In this document: positions 35,573 to 48,793 of the stretch, piece by piece
Numbering within the stretch: the stretch's first letter is position 1
Layout of the letters: each line of letters starts with the position of its first letter
Assembly (NCBI RefSeq): GCF_932294415.1
Contig: NC_065537.1
Location: forward strand, 5,560,349-5,624,348
Direction: 5' to 3'
Origin: Quercus robur
Lineage: Eukaryota > Streptophyta > Magnoliopsida > Fagales > Fagaceae
DNA: 64,000 nt
Notes under the pieces: model-generated
Database searches by the model: none
Told to the model about the DNA's origin: nothing
What the model saw: only the letters and a program-made list of their open reading frames with translations
Program-made: the position numbers and the translations under genes

Positions 35573-36580
35573 AAAAGCCCAAACCCCAAAATCTTCACCA
35601 CTTAGATAACCACCATTGTAAAAACTATAAACTCACACATCAAATAATTCCACCAACACAAAACTCATACATATAAACACATAAATATCACTTCTGAAAC
35701 TCATAAATCACATGGATATCATTACCAAAGCTTAGATAAATAAATTAAAAAAAAAAAAAAAAGCCTCTAGCAAAGCATATAAACCCACCAAAAATATTGG
35801 AAATTTTTACCTCAAATGGTAAAGATGAGTGAACCTTATCTTTTTCTTATGAAATTTTTCGGAATCTTGCTGGAAAAAAAATGGTTGTGGTTGTGGAAGT
35901 GCTGAGGAGACTGTGAGAGAGGAGAGTGTGAGAGAGGAGTGTATGTGAGGAAATGAAATGGAAAGGAAAGAAAAGAAAAGAAAGATGTAAAAGACCCTTG
36001 ATTGACCGGCCAAATATGGAAAGGTATTTGTGAGTGCGTGCTGAGGAGATAGGAGGTAGGTGGCTCCTTAAAAATCTGATCCCTTTGTTTGTTTGTTTGA
36101 TTTTATTTTATTTTTATTTTTTTGCTTTACATAAGTAATATATTATTGGATTTTATTAATGTGTGTCATTAAAGTGCACATTAATTTTTATTTTTGAAAG
36201 AAAAATTTCAAAAATTAAAAAAGTAATGACAACTTTTTCAATTCTAGAAAAAATATTTCTAAAAATTAAAAGTTTAAAATGTATCCTAAAGACAATCATT
36301 AACCCAACCCTATATTATTTTCTACTCAAGGAATAAGTTGACCCTGTTGTTTTCCCTTGTAATTATATTACAAGCCGACAGGCAAAATGGAAATAAACTA
36401 TTTTCCATGTGTGTCGGCAGCTTTGATTGTCACCTAACCCAAAAACAATTGTGATTTGACGTCAAAAAAAAAAAATTTGTGATTTTTAAAATTTTAAAGC
36501 AAGGATGCATGTATGTATCATTATTATTATTTTTTATTCTACGTACTTTGCAATTTGCATAGTTGCCGCATTATGTGAGT
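35573..36580. other. Non-genic DNA, P450 upstream region
   Basis: No supported gene. A purine-rich tract lies at about 35900-35985 (gagagaggagagtg-type). The rest is AT-rich. Confidence 0.5.
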
Positions 36581-36618
36581 GAACATGTAACGTCCCAGTC
36601 ACCAAAATAAAAAAATAA

Positions 36619-36824
36619 GGGTAAATTCCAGATAACTACCCTGAGGTTTGGGAAAATACCAAACACATCTAAGACAATTGAAAAACAACCATTTTAGTCC
36701 TTAAAGATGAACACCGTTAGCATGCCGTTTGTTCACTCCACCCAAAACAAAGTTCACTCCACCCAAAACAAAAGCTGCACAGCTTTTTCTCCATTTTCAA
36801 GAATGAATGTTTAGGTATCCCAAA
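36619..36824 (+). repeat. MULE left terminal inverted repeat
   Basis: 206 bp, matching the reverse complement of 42438-42621. It is longer by one internal 21-bp tandem duplication (gttcactccacccaaaacaaa at 36731 and 36752), which the right repeat has only once. Several substitutions separate the arms. Confidence 0.85.
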
Positions 36825-37907
36825 CTCATTTGTTCCCGCCAGCCTTAATGCATTTTGCAAATGCAAATGCTTTCTAGTTTTAGTCCATTTTAGTCTAGCT
36901 ATGGGACCCATTGTTTGATAATAAATAAATGCAATTTCATTCCAAACAAACTCAATTAAAATGCAAATAGTCCAGCAAATCACTTGTGAATGAATCAATT
37001 GAATATATACAAGAGTCCGTAATTCTATATAAATCATAAAGCAGACTTCTATTTCATGGGATTACATATGTATATGAGAGATTTAAGGAAATATGTTTTC
37101 CTTTGATGAAGTTGTTCTAAACATGTGTACTATATTTCCTTGATAGTGGTAATTTATGCAATTGATTAGCCGTGGACTTTGTGTGAGAAGAGGATTCTTC
37201 AATCAATCCCATGATATTTGCATAGCCTTTAATATTTGAAATATTTTTGTTACCGGATATATCAACACTCCTAATGTGGGAAATTTCTTTGATCTAGGAA
37301 TTTTCCTTAACACCAACACTTCTTACATATAGATAAGATAATTCATGATTGTACAACCATGTCAATTGGTTAAATAATGTTATGCATAAGATAATCCACT
37401 TTCACATTCTTATGATGAAAACATTAAAAAAAAAAAAAAAAACAAACAAATCTGTTCTCACAAAATTAATAAGTAACAAGTATAGACAAGTAAGTTCAAA
37501 TTTGCATTTGCATTCCCATTAAGTTCATAATAAATATTCATTGACAGCATTGTCAAAGTCATATATATCATTAGTTACATTCACAGCATTGTACTATCTA
37601 TTACTTACAAAAACTTACACTAATAACCATCAGTCTAAGTTAATAAATGACATGAAAAGGAAACCAAAAAGGCAAAAGCTGTCCAAGACCCACCGGGTCC
37701 ATCATGTATGTAAGCTGTTCACATTATGTCCACTATGCTGTGCTTCACTTAACAAAAACTATCTGCACAAAGTTGTCTGCTATGCTGTCTATTATGCTGT
37801 CAATTTGCTTTGCAAAAAAAGAAAACACACCATCCAAACCAACACTGACAGCCACCAAAACAACAACAAAAATAATTGTCCAAAAATGGTTCCAAATTCC
37901 ATCAACT

Positions 37908-40900
37908 TCAAAATGCAGCATAATCACTTCCACTAGGCTCATCATTAGCCAATGGAGTAGACTCGTTCACACCAGTAGCAGCAACATTTACACTTTGTTG
38001 TGTAGTAGCATCCAAACCATCCTCAACAACATTATTCATCACATTAGCACATGCTCCTACACTAGAGCTTTCTCCAGTCCTTGTTTCCTACAAAATTAAG
38101 AGAGAATTAGAAACTCAAATACTAAAACACATGCAATTACAATTAAAAGAAATAAAATTATTATTTACAACCTTGGTACCCCTTATACTGCCAACAGTTG
38201 AATCTCTTTGACAGGTGCGTTTGTTATGACCAAACCTTTTACAAGTTTGACATTTTATAGTATTTGACCTCCTAGCAACATTCAAACCTATTGGTTGCTC
38301 TCCTGGCTCTCTCCTCCTATTTTTCCTTGGTCTACCAGGCAACCTACGAAGGATAGGAGGCTCCACTTCTTCATCAGCATTAATATCATTCAAATTAGGT
38401 AAGGGATGAATGATTTCACCATATGCTTTCAGGTAGGTGAAACTTGTCAAGTATTCATCACAATAAATTTCTACATTTGCCCTTTTATGCATAATACATG
38501 CTGCTGCATGCTTGCATGGCAGCCCACTTATCTTCCAATAACCACAAGCACATGTCTTCACAATCAAATTCACTACAAATGTAGTAAAACCATCAACAAC
38601 CTGGTACTCATCATCACCAGCTGCTATTACCTTGTAGAACCTCGAATCTTGTTGGATCAAGTCCAACGTTTTCTTGATCTTGGGAGTAACCAAAGAATCT
38701 AATGTATTGGCCTTCTCAAACCTTTTATTTAGTCTTCCCATAATCTTGATCCGGATTCCATCTAACATGGTAAGAGCTAGTTTAGCTCTAAGGTCTCCAA
38801 CCCATTGATTAAATGATTCTGTCATGTTATTAGTTACATGATCGATCTTAATTCTTGGATCATATGCATGTCTAGCCCACATTTCCTTGGGCTTACTCAT
38901 CAACCAATCATAGGCTGCCTCATTGTTCACTCTTATACGATGCATAGCGTTGTTAAACAAAAACTCATTATACGCTTTTGCAGCAGTCCAAAAATTTATC
39001 TTAAGCATGAGGCCTGGAAATTTAACCTTGAAATTACTATATATGTGCCTACAACATAGCCTATGACTTGCTCCAGGGAAAACTTGAGCTACTGCATCAA
39101 TTAAACCCTAAGAAACCATAATGACAATGAAATGATTAACAACTTAACTTTGAAAAAGGCAATTCTTAGAAATAGAATATGTTCATAGCACAAACATACA
39201 ATGTATATCTAAAAATACTAACTCTTAAAAAATAAAACAGCTTTACAAAATAACATCTAACTAGATTACCATGTGGCAAATGCTAGCATTAAATTATGAT
39301 AGAATAAACAAAGGAAAAAAAAAAAGAAAAAAGAAAAGAAAGACTATATCAAATAAGATCAAAATTATCAATGTTCAAATCACTATATAAAATAAAGACT
39401 ATACCAAATAAACACTTCTAGCATATTTGATACATTTGACGTCCTCAAATAGCACAAAAAAAAAAAAAGAAAAAAAAAAAGAAAAAAAAAAAACTTAAGG
39501 ATTTAAAAATTGACACATTAAATTAAAGTATTAAAATAATCAATCTACATACCTTTTGTTGATCAGACATAATACAAAGTGGCTTATCAATCATGCTAAC
39601 CAATGCAGCATCTAAATGGTGCAAGAAAAATAGCCAACTATCCTTGCATTCAACCTCTACAATGGCAATTGCAACTGGAAATAAGCCATTGTTGCCATCA
39701 AGAGAAATGGCAGCAAGTAGAACACCCCCAAATGGCCCCTTGAGGTGGCAACCATCAATTCCTAAGAATGGCCTACAACCATTGATAAAGCCTTTCTTCA
39801 TAGCATCAAAGCATAAAAAGAACCTCTTCAAGGTAGAATTCATTGCAATGTCAGGTCTCTCATACTGAATTTTTGCTATACTGCCAGGGTTGGTTTCCAA
39901 GACCAAATTAGCATATGCTGGTATTTTCTTATAAGACCTAGCATGGTTGCCATAATCCTCTTCTCTAGCTTTTCTCTTTGCTCGATATAACCTCCTTTGG
40001 CTTACTTGAACTCCAAACTTCTCAAGCAGATCTTGTTGCATACTAGAATACCTCAAGTCAGGGTCTGCATAAAGTTTGCTCCTTAATTTCCTAGCAATCC
40101 AAGTGGAGGTTGCATTTGAATTTTTTGAGGTCCTAATACATGTGTGCTGTGAAACATAGGTTTTGATCCTAAATGTAATCTCATCAGGTGTTATAGTAGC
40201 ATGAATCCGCCATGGACATCCATCACAGGCACAATTTGCAGTCACTCTAGCTTTATCATTCTTCACTCTAACAAGTTCAAACCCTTCTTGAATTGCAAAA
40301 TCCCTTAACGCTTCCCTAAACTCATTCACATTAGTAAATACCATGCCATTTTCTAGCCTTATTGAACCTTCTTCTGCAATGAACCTTCTTCCTTGAATAG
40401 CCCTATCCACATGAATTTGCTCTATATCAACATCAGAATTAGGCCCATCCTCATGAACTTCTTCAGAGCCATAGTCTGAGAGGCCATCATCCTCACCTTC
40501 AGAATTTTTCTCAACTATAGACCCATCTACTTCATACTCACTATCACTGTCAATTTCTTCTTCACTTCCGACTTGCCACTCTTCATCAGAAGCATTAATA
40601 TGTAATTCTTCTTCAGGATATTCAAAGTCTACACCCATTGGAGCAAGAATATCAAAATCCCCAGGAACACTAGCCAATGCCAATAACATTTCATTAGTAA
40701 CCTCTTTCCCCTTACTGGCATTAATGTCATGACTAAAATTCATAGCAGCCCCAGCCAAAAGATCATTGCCAAAGTCACTAAAATCAGGATCTTCAGATAA
40801 AGAAGTCATACCAACTATGGCTTGTTCTTGACTGGGTTGAGAAGTAATGCACTGAGGATCATGAAGCCCAAATGAAACATGAATGTGAATTTTACGACAC

Positions 40901-41163
40901 CCTTCATCTTCATATGCATCAAACATACGTAGCATATCAATATCATTATTCACATTCATGATGTCCATTGAATTTGGTATTTCACACTTGATGTTGATGT
41001 CTGCACTTATGTTTGCAAGCAAGTCCACAAGCACAGTCTCTAATACATCTTGACACAAATCCATATATAAATACCGATTCCTATCAACATCATGAATGAC
41101 CGATGTCGTTGGACCATGATGGACAAGCAAAGAAAACAGAGTTGGTGTTGCTGTTGCTGCCAT
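37908..41163 (-). CDS. MULE transposase, intact, three exons
   Basis: Exons on the minus strand are 41163-39553 (537 codons), 39107-38172 (312 codons) and 38087-37908 (60 codons including the stop). All introns start GT and end AG and fall between codons, giving 908 residues. The enzyme cuts and joins the element's terminal repeats in the nucleus. Seen in order: an N-terminal half with a long acidic run (about 150-250), a C/H-rich DNA-binding region (about 275-345, with CACDGCPWRIHAT), the MULE DDE core (first Asp in FLGIDGCHLKG, second in IMSDQQKG, Glu634 in NNMTESFN), a SWIM zinc finger (C-A-C then PCKH, about 723-740) and a CCHC knuckle (CQTCKRFGHNKRTC, about 823-836). Length is normal for plant MuDR-type transposases. 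The second intron has a GTTG donor, weaker than usual. Confidence 0.85.
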
Positions 41164-42437
41164 TGATATCTATAAAACAAAGTTTGAAAAAAAAAATCAA
41201 TAACTAAGATACAAATTGGCCTTGAACACACTGGGTTTCTTGGCATAAATTAAACTTAAAAAGGAAAAAAAATAAAAGAAAAGAAAACAATAAAAGACTC
41301 TATAGCTGTTACGTCCATAGCATGTAAATGTGCATAGCATTTAGATATTTTGCGTAATTTAGGATCATAATAATTTGTTGCATGATATTAGGATTTATTG
41401 CATTTGTATTTGCATTTTAGTAGAATAAGGGAATATGTTAGTCATTTGATTGTATTTATTGAGGATATGTGAGAATCAAATTTATTGACCAATAATCAAG
41501 CACACGTGAATCAAAGGATCCATAAATCAAGCAACTACACCAAGCCTAGCAGCCAAAGTCAAATATGTGCTTGATAAAAGAAATACTTGAATGATACCAT
41601 TCAGAATATCATTTCATCTAAATGGTATTCATGATGAATAAACTTTGATTCCGAAATATCCTCAATAGGATTGTAACGGCTAGCAGAGATCTTTGATTTT
41701 TTATGAAGATAAGTTGTTCCTAAAATGCAGGGGTTATCTTGTACAAAAGTAGTAGTAATTTATTGGAATAAAATCATTAGAAAAACCATTTATGTAAAAA
41801 AATCTGTTAAGGTCAAGGATTCCTTAGTTGATTCTAATTTATTTTTAGTGTTTATCCTTTAATTTCCATAAAGATCAAGTTCTTTACATACCAAAAACTA
41901 AAACTTAGAAAAAAAAATCCAAGATTACATGTTAGAAGAGTTGAAATTACTAAGCAAAAGAGCCAAGTTGCTAAAAGAAGAACCCACAAAAGAAACCAGG
42001 ACAAAAACAAAAACTAAGTCAACTATTTTTCAAGTAATTAATACTTCTTCCATTACAAGAAGTTTAGCTATATTTTGATATCAAGAACTAATTTGTACCT
42101 TTCTTCAGATTAAAACTTGAACACAAGCCCTCTTTCTCTTTGCTCAGCCCGAAATTTTTTTTTTTTTGAGTAAGAGTTGAAATTCTAGCTCTGATGAAGT
42201 CTCAAAAGAACCATTGAACCAATTGACTTGGGTTACTTTCTTCTGGTTTATATTAAGAGCCCTTTGTTGCTCTTGGGAAGAGCAAGAATGATGAAAACGT
42301 GTTGGACTCAAATGTGATGATTTTGGCCTGGCGGGAATAGATGGTGTGAGGTACATTTTCTGAAGTTGTTGCCTTGGAAATGAAAAAAAAAACTGTACAA
42401 ATTTTGTTTTGTGTAATGAACAAACGGCTTGGGCAGC

Positions 42438-42621
42438 TTTGGGGTACCTGAGCATTCATTCTTGAAAATGGAGAAAAAGCTATGTAGCTTTTGTTTTGGG
42501 TGGAGTGAATAAACGGCATGCTAACGGTGTTTATCTTTGGGACTAAAATGGTTGCTTTTCAATTGTCTTGGATGTGTCTGGTATTTCCCCAAATCTCAGG
42601 GTAGTTATCTGGAATTTACCC
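42438..42621 (-). repeat. MULE right terminal inverted repeat
   Basis: 184 bp, reverse complement of the left repeat over its whole length. It lies upstream of the transposase and, as in other MULEs, could hold its promoter. I do not see a clear TATA box within it. Confidence 0.85.
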
Positions 42622-44116
42622 AAAAAATAAAAAGGGTCAGATATTTTAAGTGTCCCACATGCTCCCACCAACACACTATTCTCCACTACTCATTTCACAC
42701 TATCTCTTTTCTCTCTTTTGGCTGGTCAACAAGGGTCCTCTACTGTTGTTTTCTTTTTCATCTTCTCTCAGATACAAACACTTATCTCACACTCCCTCAC
42801 ACTCTCCCACCGGTACCTCCATGCCACCATCTCCACCATCTTTTTCCGGCAATGTTATCGGAAAATCCTTGAGAACCTCTAAGCATCTTCATCTTTTATT
42901 TGAGGTAAATATTTCTAATCTTTTTTGTGGGCTTATATGTTTTTTCATGAGGTTCTTTAGTCTAAGCTTTGATAATAATATCTATGTGATTTATGAACAT
43001 TGGAAGTGATGTTTATGTGTTTATATGTATGGATTTTGTATTGGTGGAATTATTTGATGAGTGGGTTTATGGTTTGTGCTAATGATGACTACCTAAGGTT
43101 TATATATGGTGGAAAATTTAAGGGTTTTGAGTTATAACATGTGATGGTTGGTAAATCTAATTTTTCCAATGCTATTGGGTTTATTTGAAATTAGTTGAAA
43201 TTCTAAATTTCTTGTCTTGGGGGATATTTTGATTTTGCTTTCATGGGTCTCTTGATGATGTAGTGTAAATCTTATGGAAGCTAGTCATAATGTTGGAGAC
43301 GATATTAAATGAGTTAACTTTATAATTGGAGTTTATGCCTTGTGAATTAATATGTTGAGAAACTTTGAAAGTGGAATGTATTATTATTGACGAGGTTAAA
43401 TATTAGGCTTGCCTAATTAAGTGTTTATTTGGCAATTTCTAAACTCTAGCTAGATACAATTTTAAGTTTTATGCTTATTGTGTTAGGTTTGCTTGATATT
43501 GTTGAAGTTTTAGCTAATCTCCTTTGGAGCTTGGAAAATTAGGCTTTTTGCGGGTTGTAAGGTAAGTAGCTTTTTAATGGGATTTTTTGAAAATAATCAT
43601 GTTTTATAAATGTTGATTTTGGGTTAAACACATTTTGGAAAATTATATATGGACATATGTTTTCTTAAAAGTATTGTATTGTAACCCTATTATATATTAT
43701 TATATATGAAAAATACATCATATTTGATATTGCATTTGGGGAAGTACATGAATTATTGATATGGAAAAAATGAGCATCTTTTATTTAATCTTTGATAAGG
43801 AAATCTTAGATTTTATGATATATTAGAAAATTTAAAGATGCTTATATTGTCTTGTTATGTGGGAAATTGTTAGAAAATCTTTTGACAATAATGAAATTGA
43901 AAACCTTACAAACTTTGTGGAAATTAGATTATTTAAGGTTTTTCTGAAACTACCTGGTTATAAACTATGTATTTGAAAGGAAAGGTATACCTGTGAGCTT
44001 TATGGGGTTTTAACACCATGCCATGTGTAATTTCCCCGTGGTCACCCGATTTAGTCTCCATAGTCTTTGTGACAATGGAATCAAATCCAGGTCAGTGCCC
44101 TTTCACTTTGGATGAT

Positions 44117-44330
44117 GCGTTCTTCCCTGTTGCCCATGGGGAGAAGAGGTTCCTTGATTGTGTGTGGGTGAGGCTGCTGCCCATGGGGCCAAGAGACCAC
44201 ATGCAAGAGAGGTCCTATTTGACGCGCTCTCTCTATTGCCCATGGGGAGAGAGAAAAACCTTGAGGGTATGGGTGAGGCTACTATCCATGGGGCCAAAAG
44301 TCTGCATACTAGAGAGTACAATATCATGCC
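44117..44330. repeat. Two diverged direct repeats of about 100 bp
   Basis: The words ttgcccatggggagaga, gtgggtgaggct or atgggtgaggct, ccatggggccaa occur twice in order, first at about 44128-44215 and again at 44238-44325. They lie in the candidate long LTR and give short open frames that I regard as chance. Confidence 0.65.
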
Positions 44331-45162
44331 AATTGTGGATGAGTGGATCCCCTGACCGGTCTAAGTGGTAGTGTGGTATCTTTGTGATAAAATTACAGTA
44401 TGTTAGATTTTATGGCCTTGGAAATTATATTGTTAGTGCTCACAAATTATGGTATATAGTTTCATGGTGTTATTTTGTGAAACTTTGTGTTTCATCATTT
44501 AATCATTCTTGTTATATTATTATTGAAAATGATATTGCAGTATTCAGCTAGCAATTTCTCAAACTAAAACATGTTTTGTAAACTATTCATTATCATGAAA
44601 CTTGCATTTCCCCCACCCCCATTAATTATACTACTTACTGGGCATTAGCTCATCCCACCCTCTAACAGTTTTTTAGATTTATTAGCTTTACCTTGGGTAG
44701 GGAGCTTACTTCCTTGGTGATGATTAGAGTGCTATGTTAAATTTGGAAACTCTTGCTGTAAATGGTTGGTGACTCGATATTGCTATGTTCATCGAGACCT
44801 TAATTAATTCTACTGGAGATTGGACACTTAAGGTTTGTTAACCTTAGGCATGGTAGGCATAGACTCGATATTGATATTCCTTATTCTTGATAAAATTGTG
44901 ACTTTGTGTAATCCAAGAGTTTTGTAATATATATTTATGTATTATGTGGAGGCACATGATTTTTAGTTATTGTTTGTAAATGTGTTATAGAGTTTTGACT
45001 TGTAATGTGGAGATTTATGGTTATATATTCTTATCCTATGGAAATGAAAGGAAAACAAAGATCTCCTATAGTTTGGTTTTCCAAAAAGGAAAAATTTACA
45101 GGTACCTTTGGGGCGTATTTCTCATGTTTTGGACCCCTTTGGGTTTAGCGCGTGACAGAATA

Positions 45163-45400
45163 TGTATATATTGTGTGAATATGCTCAAAAGGTCTAATAA
45201 CTGACTTTTTTACTTATTTTATTTATCTATTTACGTTCTTTCCAAACTTATGGTAGAGGTTAAGCAGAAATTACCTGCTGCACCGTATTCATTTTTCTTA
45301 TAATTAAAAGCCAAATGGTTTTTTATTATTTTATATTTCATAAAGACAAGTTTGTATCTTTTACACCTGATTATTGCAATATCTTTTCTTCCATTAAAAA

Positions 45401-45449
<49 letters not shown>

Positions 45450-46645
45450 TATAGAATACAGACACAAATTTCACACTCAAGAGAATTATTAGTGATATAC
45501 CAAAAAGTGGTGTCATTGGTAGACTCAAATATTGTAAAAGATGTTGCAAAATTTTGTGTCTATAACATTAGTTAAAAAAAAAAAAAAATTATAGCATAAA
45601 TATTATCCATCATATTCAACCATTGCATGCCTTTGAAGCTCGCTCCTTAGTAATTTTTTTTTTTTTCCTTTTAAATTACAAATTACGCCCAGAATTTTAG
45701 GGTAATTTTGATTTTATTCCTTAAAATTTCAAAATTTTAATTCACTTTCCTAACATTATCTATTGTTTTGATTGGGAATTCTTCTAGCCATGCTCATGCT
45801 AAGATGGACATTAAATGTTAGCCTAGCCCAAAACAATGTAGTTTTAAAGGGATAATAGTAGTTGTTTTTCCATGTCAATAAAAAAATTATTTGATACTTT
45901 ATGTAGTTCTTATTATTTTTCCAGTTTCTTTTTCTATCAATTATTCATTTTCTATTTGATTTTCTTAGGAAACAAACATAAATACAACAATCTTTCCTGC
46001 CTTCTCTTGTTATCTAAATAGGAATCCAACAATCTCACGTACTGTTTTTTAATAATCCAACAAACTTACATATAAAAATTACATAAATAAATATATTCAA
46101 ATCACAAGGGGATATTCTATGTATACAAAAATTCAACCACAAAAATTTATATGAGAGTGAGAATGCTTAAGAAAATGATAAAGAGATATCGTCAAGAGTT
46201 GAGTGGATTAAGTGACTCTTCTTTGCTCATCCTTTACAAGGATATTAATTTGCACCTGATCATGCTGTCATTTATGACTAACTACTCCTTTCTAGGAAAT
46301 AATACCACATTCTAGATTTAGTGGTGAACTTTAAAATATCTTTTTATAGACTGGTACAGATGATTGCAGAACTCTTTTGCAATTAAAATGTCTTTATACT
46401 TAAGTTTATCATCTGAATGTTGCTTGTGCTTTGGTGGGTCCATGAAATGAGCTTGTTTTATGGACTTTGTTTGACTCTGTTTACAATGAGCTTCTACAGG
46501 CTCCTGATGAGCCATTTCCAATTTGGGCTCGGGCTTGAGCTATTAAAAAACCCATTGATATTTAGTCTCCGAGCAATATTTGTTTGTGACTGATAACTGA
46601 ATTAAATATTGTCCAATTCGTTCTGTGACATTTCTGGATTGGGGC
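45163..46645. other. Non-genic DNA with a GA microsatellite
   Basis: No supported gene. A perfect GA run of about 44 bases lies at 45404-45447. Otherwise AT-rich. Confidence 0.6.
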
Positions 46646-46655
46646 ATTTACATCT

Positions 46656-47529
46656 GGGATGCACGCACGCGTCAAAACACCCGCTGCACCCGTATCCGAC
46701 GCGGCAACGCGCGAGGGACGCCGCTGCCTGCGCATTGGTGCTGTGTCCAGTTTTTTTTTTTTTTTTTTTCTTTTTTCTCATTCCACTACGCTGGCCGACT
46801 CGCGCCGATGCGCGTTGAATTGGGCTAATTCATGCCAACTCAGGCCGTATCGGTCCATATCGGGTGAAACCGCCGAAACGCCGAAATTCAAAAAAAAAAA
46901 GTGCAAAATCTTCTTCTCTTTCTCTCTCTGTCTTGGTTTCCTACCTCTACTCAGTCTAGATGTTGCATAAACTGGTTTAGGAATACTAAAGAAAGGTTAA
47001 AAAAAGAAAAGGCATGAATTGGGAAGGGGAGTGAGTAGAAGACGAAAGTTAAGAAGATGAAAGAAGAAAAAATATGTAGAAGTAAAAGGCTGACTTGGTG
47101 TAGATTTTTTTTATATATATAAATTAAAAGGTGGGGAGTAGATTAAGCTTTGGAAAATGGAAGCCTTGAAAAAAAAAAAGGTAAAGTTGATATTTTGACG
47201 AGACCAAACATGATGTGTTGTGGACTTGTTGGCACTGGAGTGGCAGGTGAATGGAGAGAATAAAAAGAAAAAGATTTTAATATTGTGGGTTGTATTTAAT
47301 TTATGATCATCATGTCTTAGTTATTATTTACTATTGTTTTAAATTTGGTATATATTTATATTATGTGAAAAAGTATGCTTAGCAATATATTAAAAAATAT
47401 AAATAAAAATATTTTTAATAATTTTTTAATTGCCAAGTCTCGTCACACCAGCACCCACCTTTTTCCAAAATTGTCGAGTCTCGCACCCACACCTGCACCC
47501 AAGTCCCGAAACGCACCCGTGCTTCATAG
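46656..47529. mobile_element. MULE-like non-autonomous element, GC-rich end
   Basis: The flanks atttacatct (46646-46655) and atttacattt (47530-47539) form a 9/10 duplication. The ends gggatgcacgcacgcg and the reverse complement of gcacccgtgcttcatag are imperfect inverted repeats. The first 250 bp are strongly GC-rich (gcgtcaaaacacccgctgca, gacgccgctgcctgcgc), unlike everything around. No transposase is encoded. Class is inferred from the duplication length. Confidence 0.55.
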
Positions 47530-47539
47530 ATTTACATTT

Positions 47540-48793
47540 GTATTTTGCATATTATTTCAGGCAAATGTGACCAGGCATCAAATATTTTCTATTGCCTATG
47601 TTTACCAGGGTTTGGAAACAAGTAGTCCAGACAAAATTAAAAAATTCAATACAAATTTCAAAATATATATGGCTATATATAAATCGTCATACTATTTTTG
47701 TCCCTAAACTTTATTAAAAATTTGTATTTTAGTTTTAAATTTTTGAAAGTATATTTTTCGGCCCTAAACTATTGAAAATGTTTTATTTTTATACTTAAAA
47801 GTTAAAAAAAAAAAAACCACTAAACTATTAAAAAAATGCTCTTTTTTCATTTATATTTTTTCCCCTAAACTATAAAAAAATCTATTTACAAAACTTAGGG
47901 ATGAAAAATGAAGTTTTTAAAGTTGAGAGATGAAAAACAAACTTTTGGTAAAATTTAAGGATTAAAATAGTATTTTAGTTTATATGAAAGTGATTGTCCA
48001 CTACTCATATTCGACCAATTCATCAAGCATTCCTAATAAGTTGAAACTATCTCTAAAAAAAAAACTTTTTTGTTTTTGTTTTTGTTTTTTTAAAAACAAA
48101 AAACACTCACTCACACACAATGAAGATGAAATGAGGTTCTAACGTAGGCACAAATATTTGAGTGAACACATTGCTCATAATATATTTCATAGTTGTCGAA
48201 GTGATAAAGTTTTTAATAGCAAACAATAAACTAGTGTCAATGAGCTCACAGAAGATTCAATAATAATTTACCAACTCAATTGTTGTAAACCAATATTTTG
48301 TGCCTAATATTAGAGACATTGCTCACATTCTTTTAGAGGCATGAGTGATTTCTATATTAAAAAAGAAGTTTTGAAATCAAATGTTTCAACTTTCAACCTA
48401 CCGTTTGATTTAATTGTGAAGAATTTTATGGCATAGTGTTTATACGTTTTCCAATTCAAAAAATCTGAAGTTTCAAAATTTTAATTTGTAGGGTTTCGAA
48501 GGGTAAATGGAAACAAGATTAAGGTTATAAACATTTCAAAATTCCATAAACTAATTTTTAAAATAGGATAGTATTTCAAATTTATTGCATCTATTCTATA
48601 ATAATTGTTTTTTATTATTAAACCAAGACATCAATTGGATTTCAGTGTAGGCAATGACTGAACCATATATCTCTTATTCAACAATAAAATATTTTATCCA
48701 TTAAGTTAGCTAGAACCTACAAAATATTTTACCAGTTGGATGTGCATTATTGCGGCTGAATTGAATTCTATGTAACATGTTATCTTTTTGCAG
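47540..48793. other. Non-genic AT-rich DNA
   Basis: No supported gene. Homopolymer runs and a TTTTTG run at 48065-48090 only. Confidence 0.5.

Larger units (their letters stand above)
36619..42621 (-). mobile_element. Complete Mutator-like element (MULE)
   Basis: This is a 6003-bp DNA transposon with long terminal inverted repeats (36619-36824 and 42438-42621, starting gggtaaattccagataacta, then ccctgag) and a perfect 9-bp duplication aaaaaataa at 36610-36618 and 42622-42630. It encodes one transposase on the minus strand with no visible stop. Non-coding stretches lie between the left repeat and the gene (36825-37907) and between the gene and the right repeat (41164-42437), where the promoter should be. 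Both ends, both duplications and the gene are whole, so it looks potentially autonomous. Activity cannot be judged from sequence. Confidence 0.9.
36586..45157 (+). mobile_element. Candidate long solo LTR interrupted by a MULE
   Basis: The outer ends are tgtaacgtcccagtc at 36586 and gggtttagcgcgtgaca at 45157, which start TG, end CA and invert imperfectly (TGTAACG against TGTCACG). The flanking pentamers are gaaca and gaata (4/5). Removing the MULE leaves about 2.56 kb without coding sequence. The interior has two diverged direct repeats of about 100 bp at 44117-44330 (ttgcccatggggagagagaa, gggtgaggctN.. words). I read it as an old, very long Gypsy-type LTR. Absence of a second copy leaves this open. 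Confidence 0.5.

Noticed and set aside
35807-36013. Minus-strand frame resembling a secreted peptide (Leu/Ser-rich start)
   Set aside because: It begins at TTG rather than ATG and its hydrophobic start comes from a purine-rich tract on the other strand.
42650-43009. Ser/Pro/His-rich frames after the MULE as a possible host gene exon
   Set aside because: A cacactccctcacac-type composition gives this by chance; no matching second exon or motif, and the region falls in the candidate LTR.
44018-44371. Plus-strand frame of 117 codons
   Set aside because: Produced by the two direct repeats in the candidate LTR; no similarity to a known protein.
45231-45575. Frames containing long Arg-Glu or Leu-Ser runs
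   Set aside because: Direct translation of the GA/CT microsatellite at 45404-45447.
46609-46970. Overlapping frames rich in Arg and Ala
   Set aside because: They arise from the GC-rich end of the MULE-like element and a poly-T run; no domain seen.
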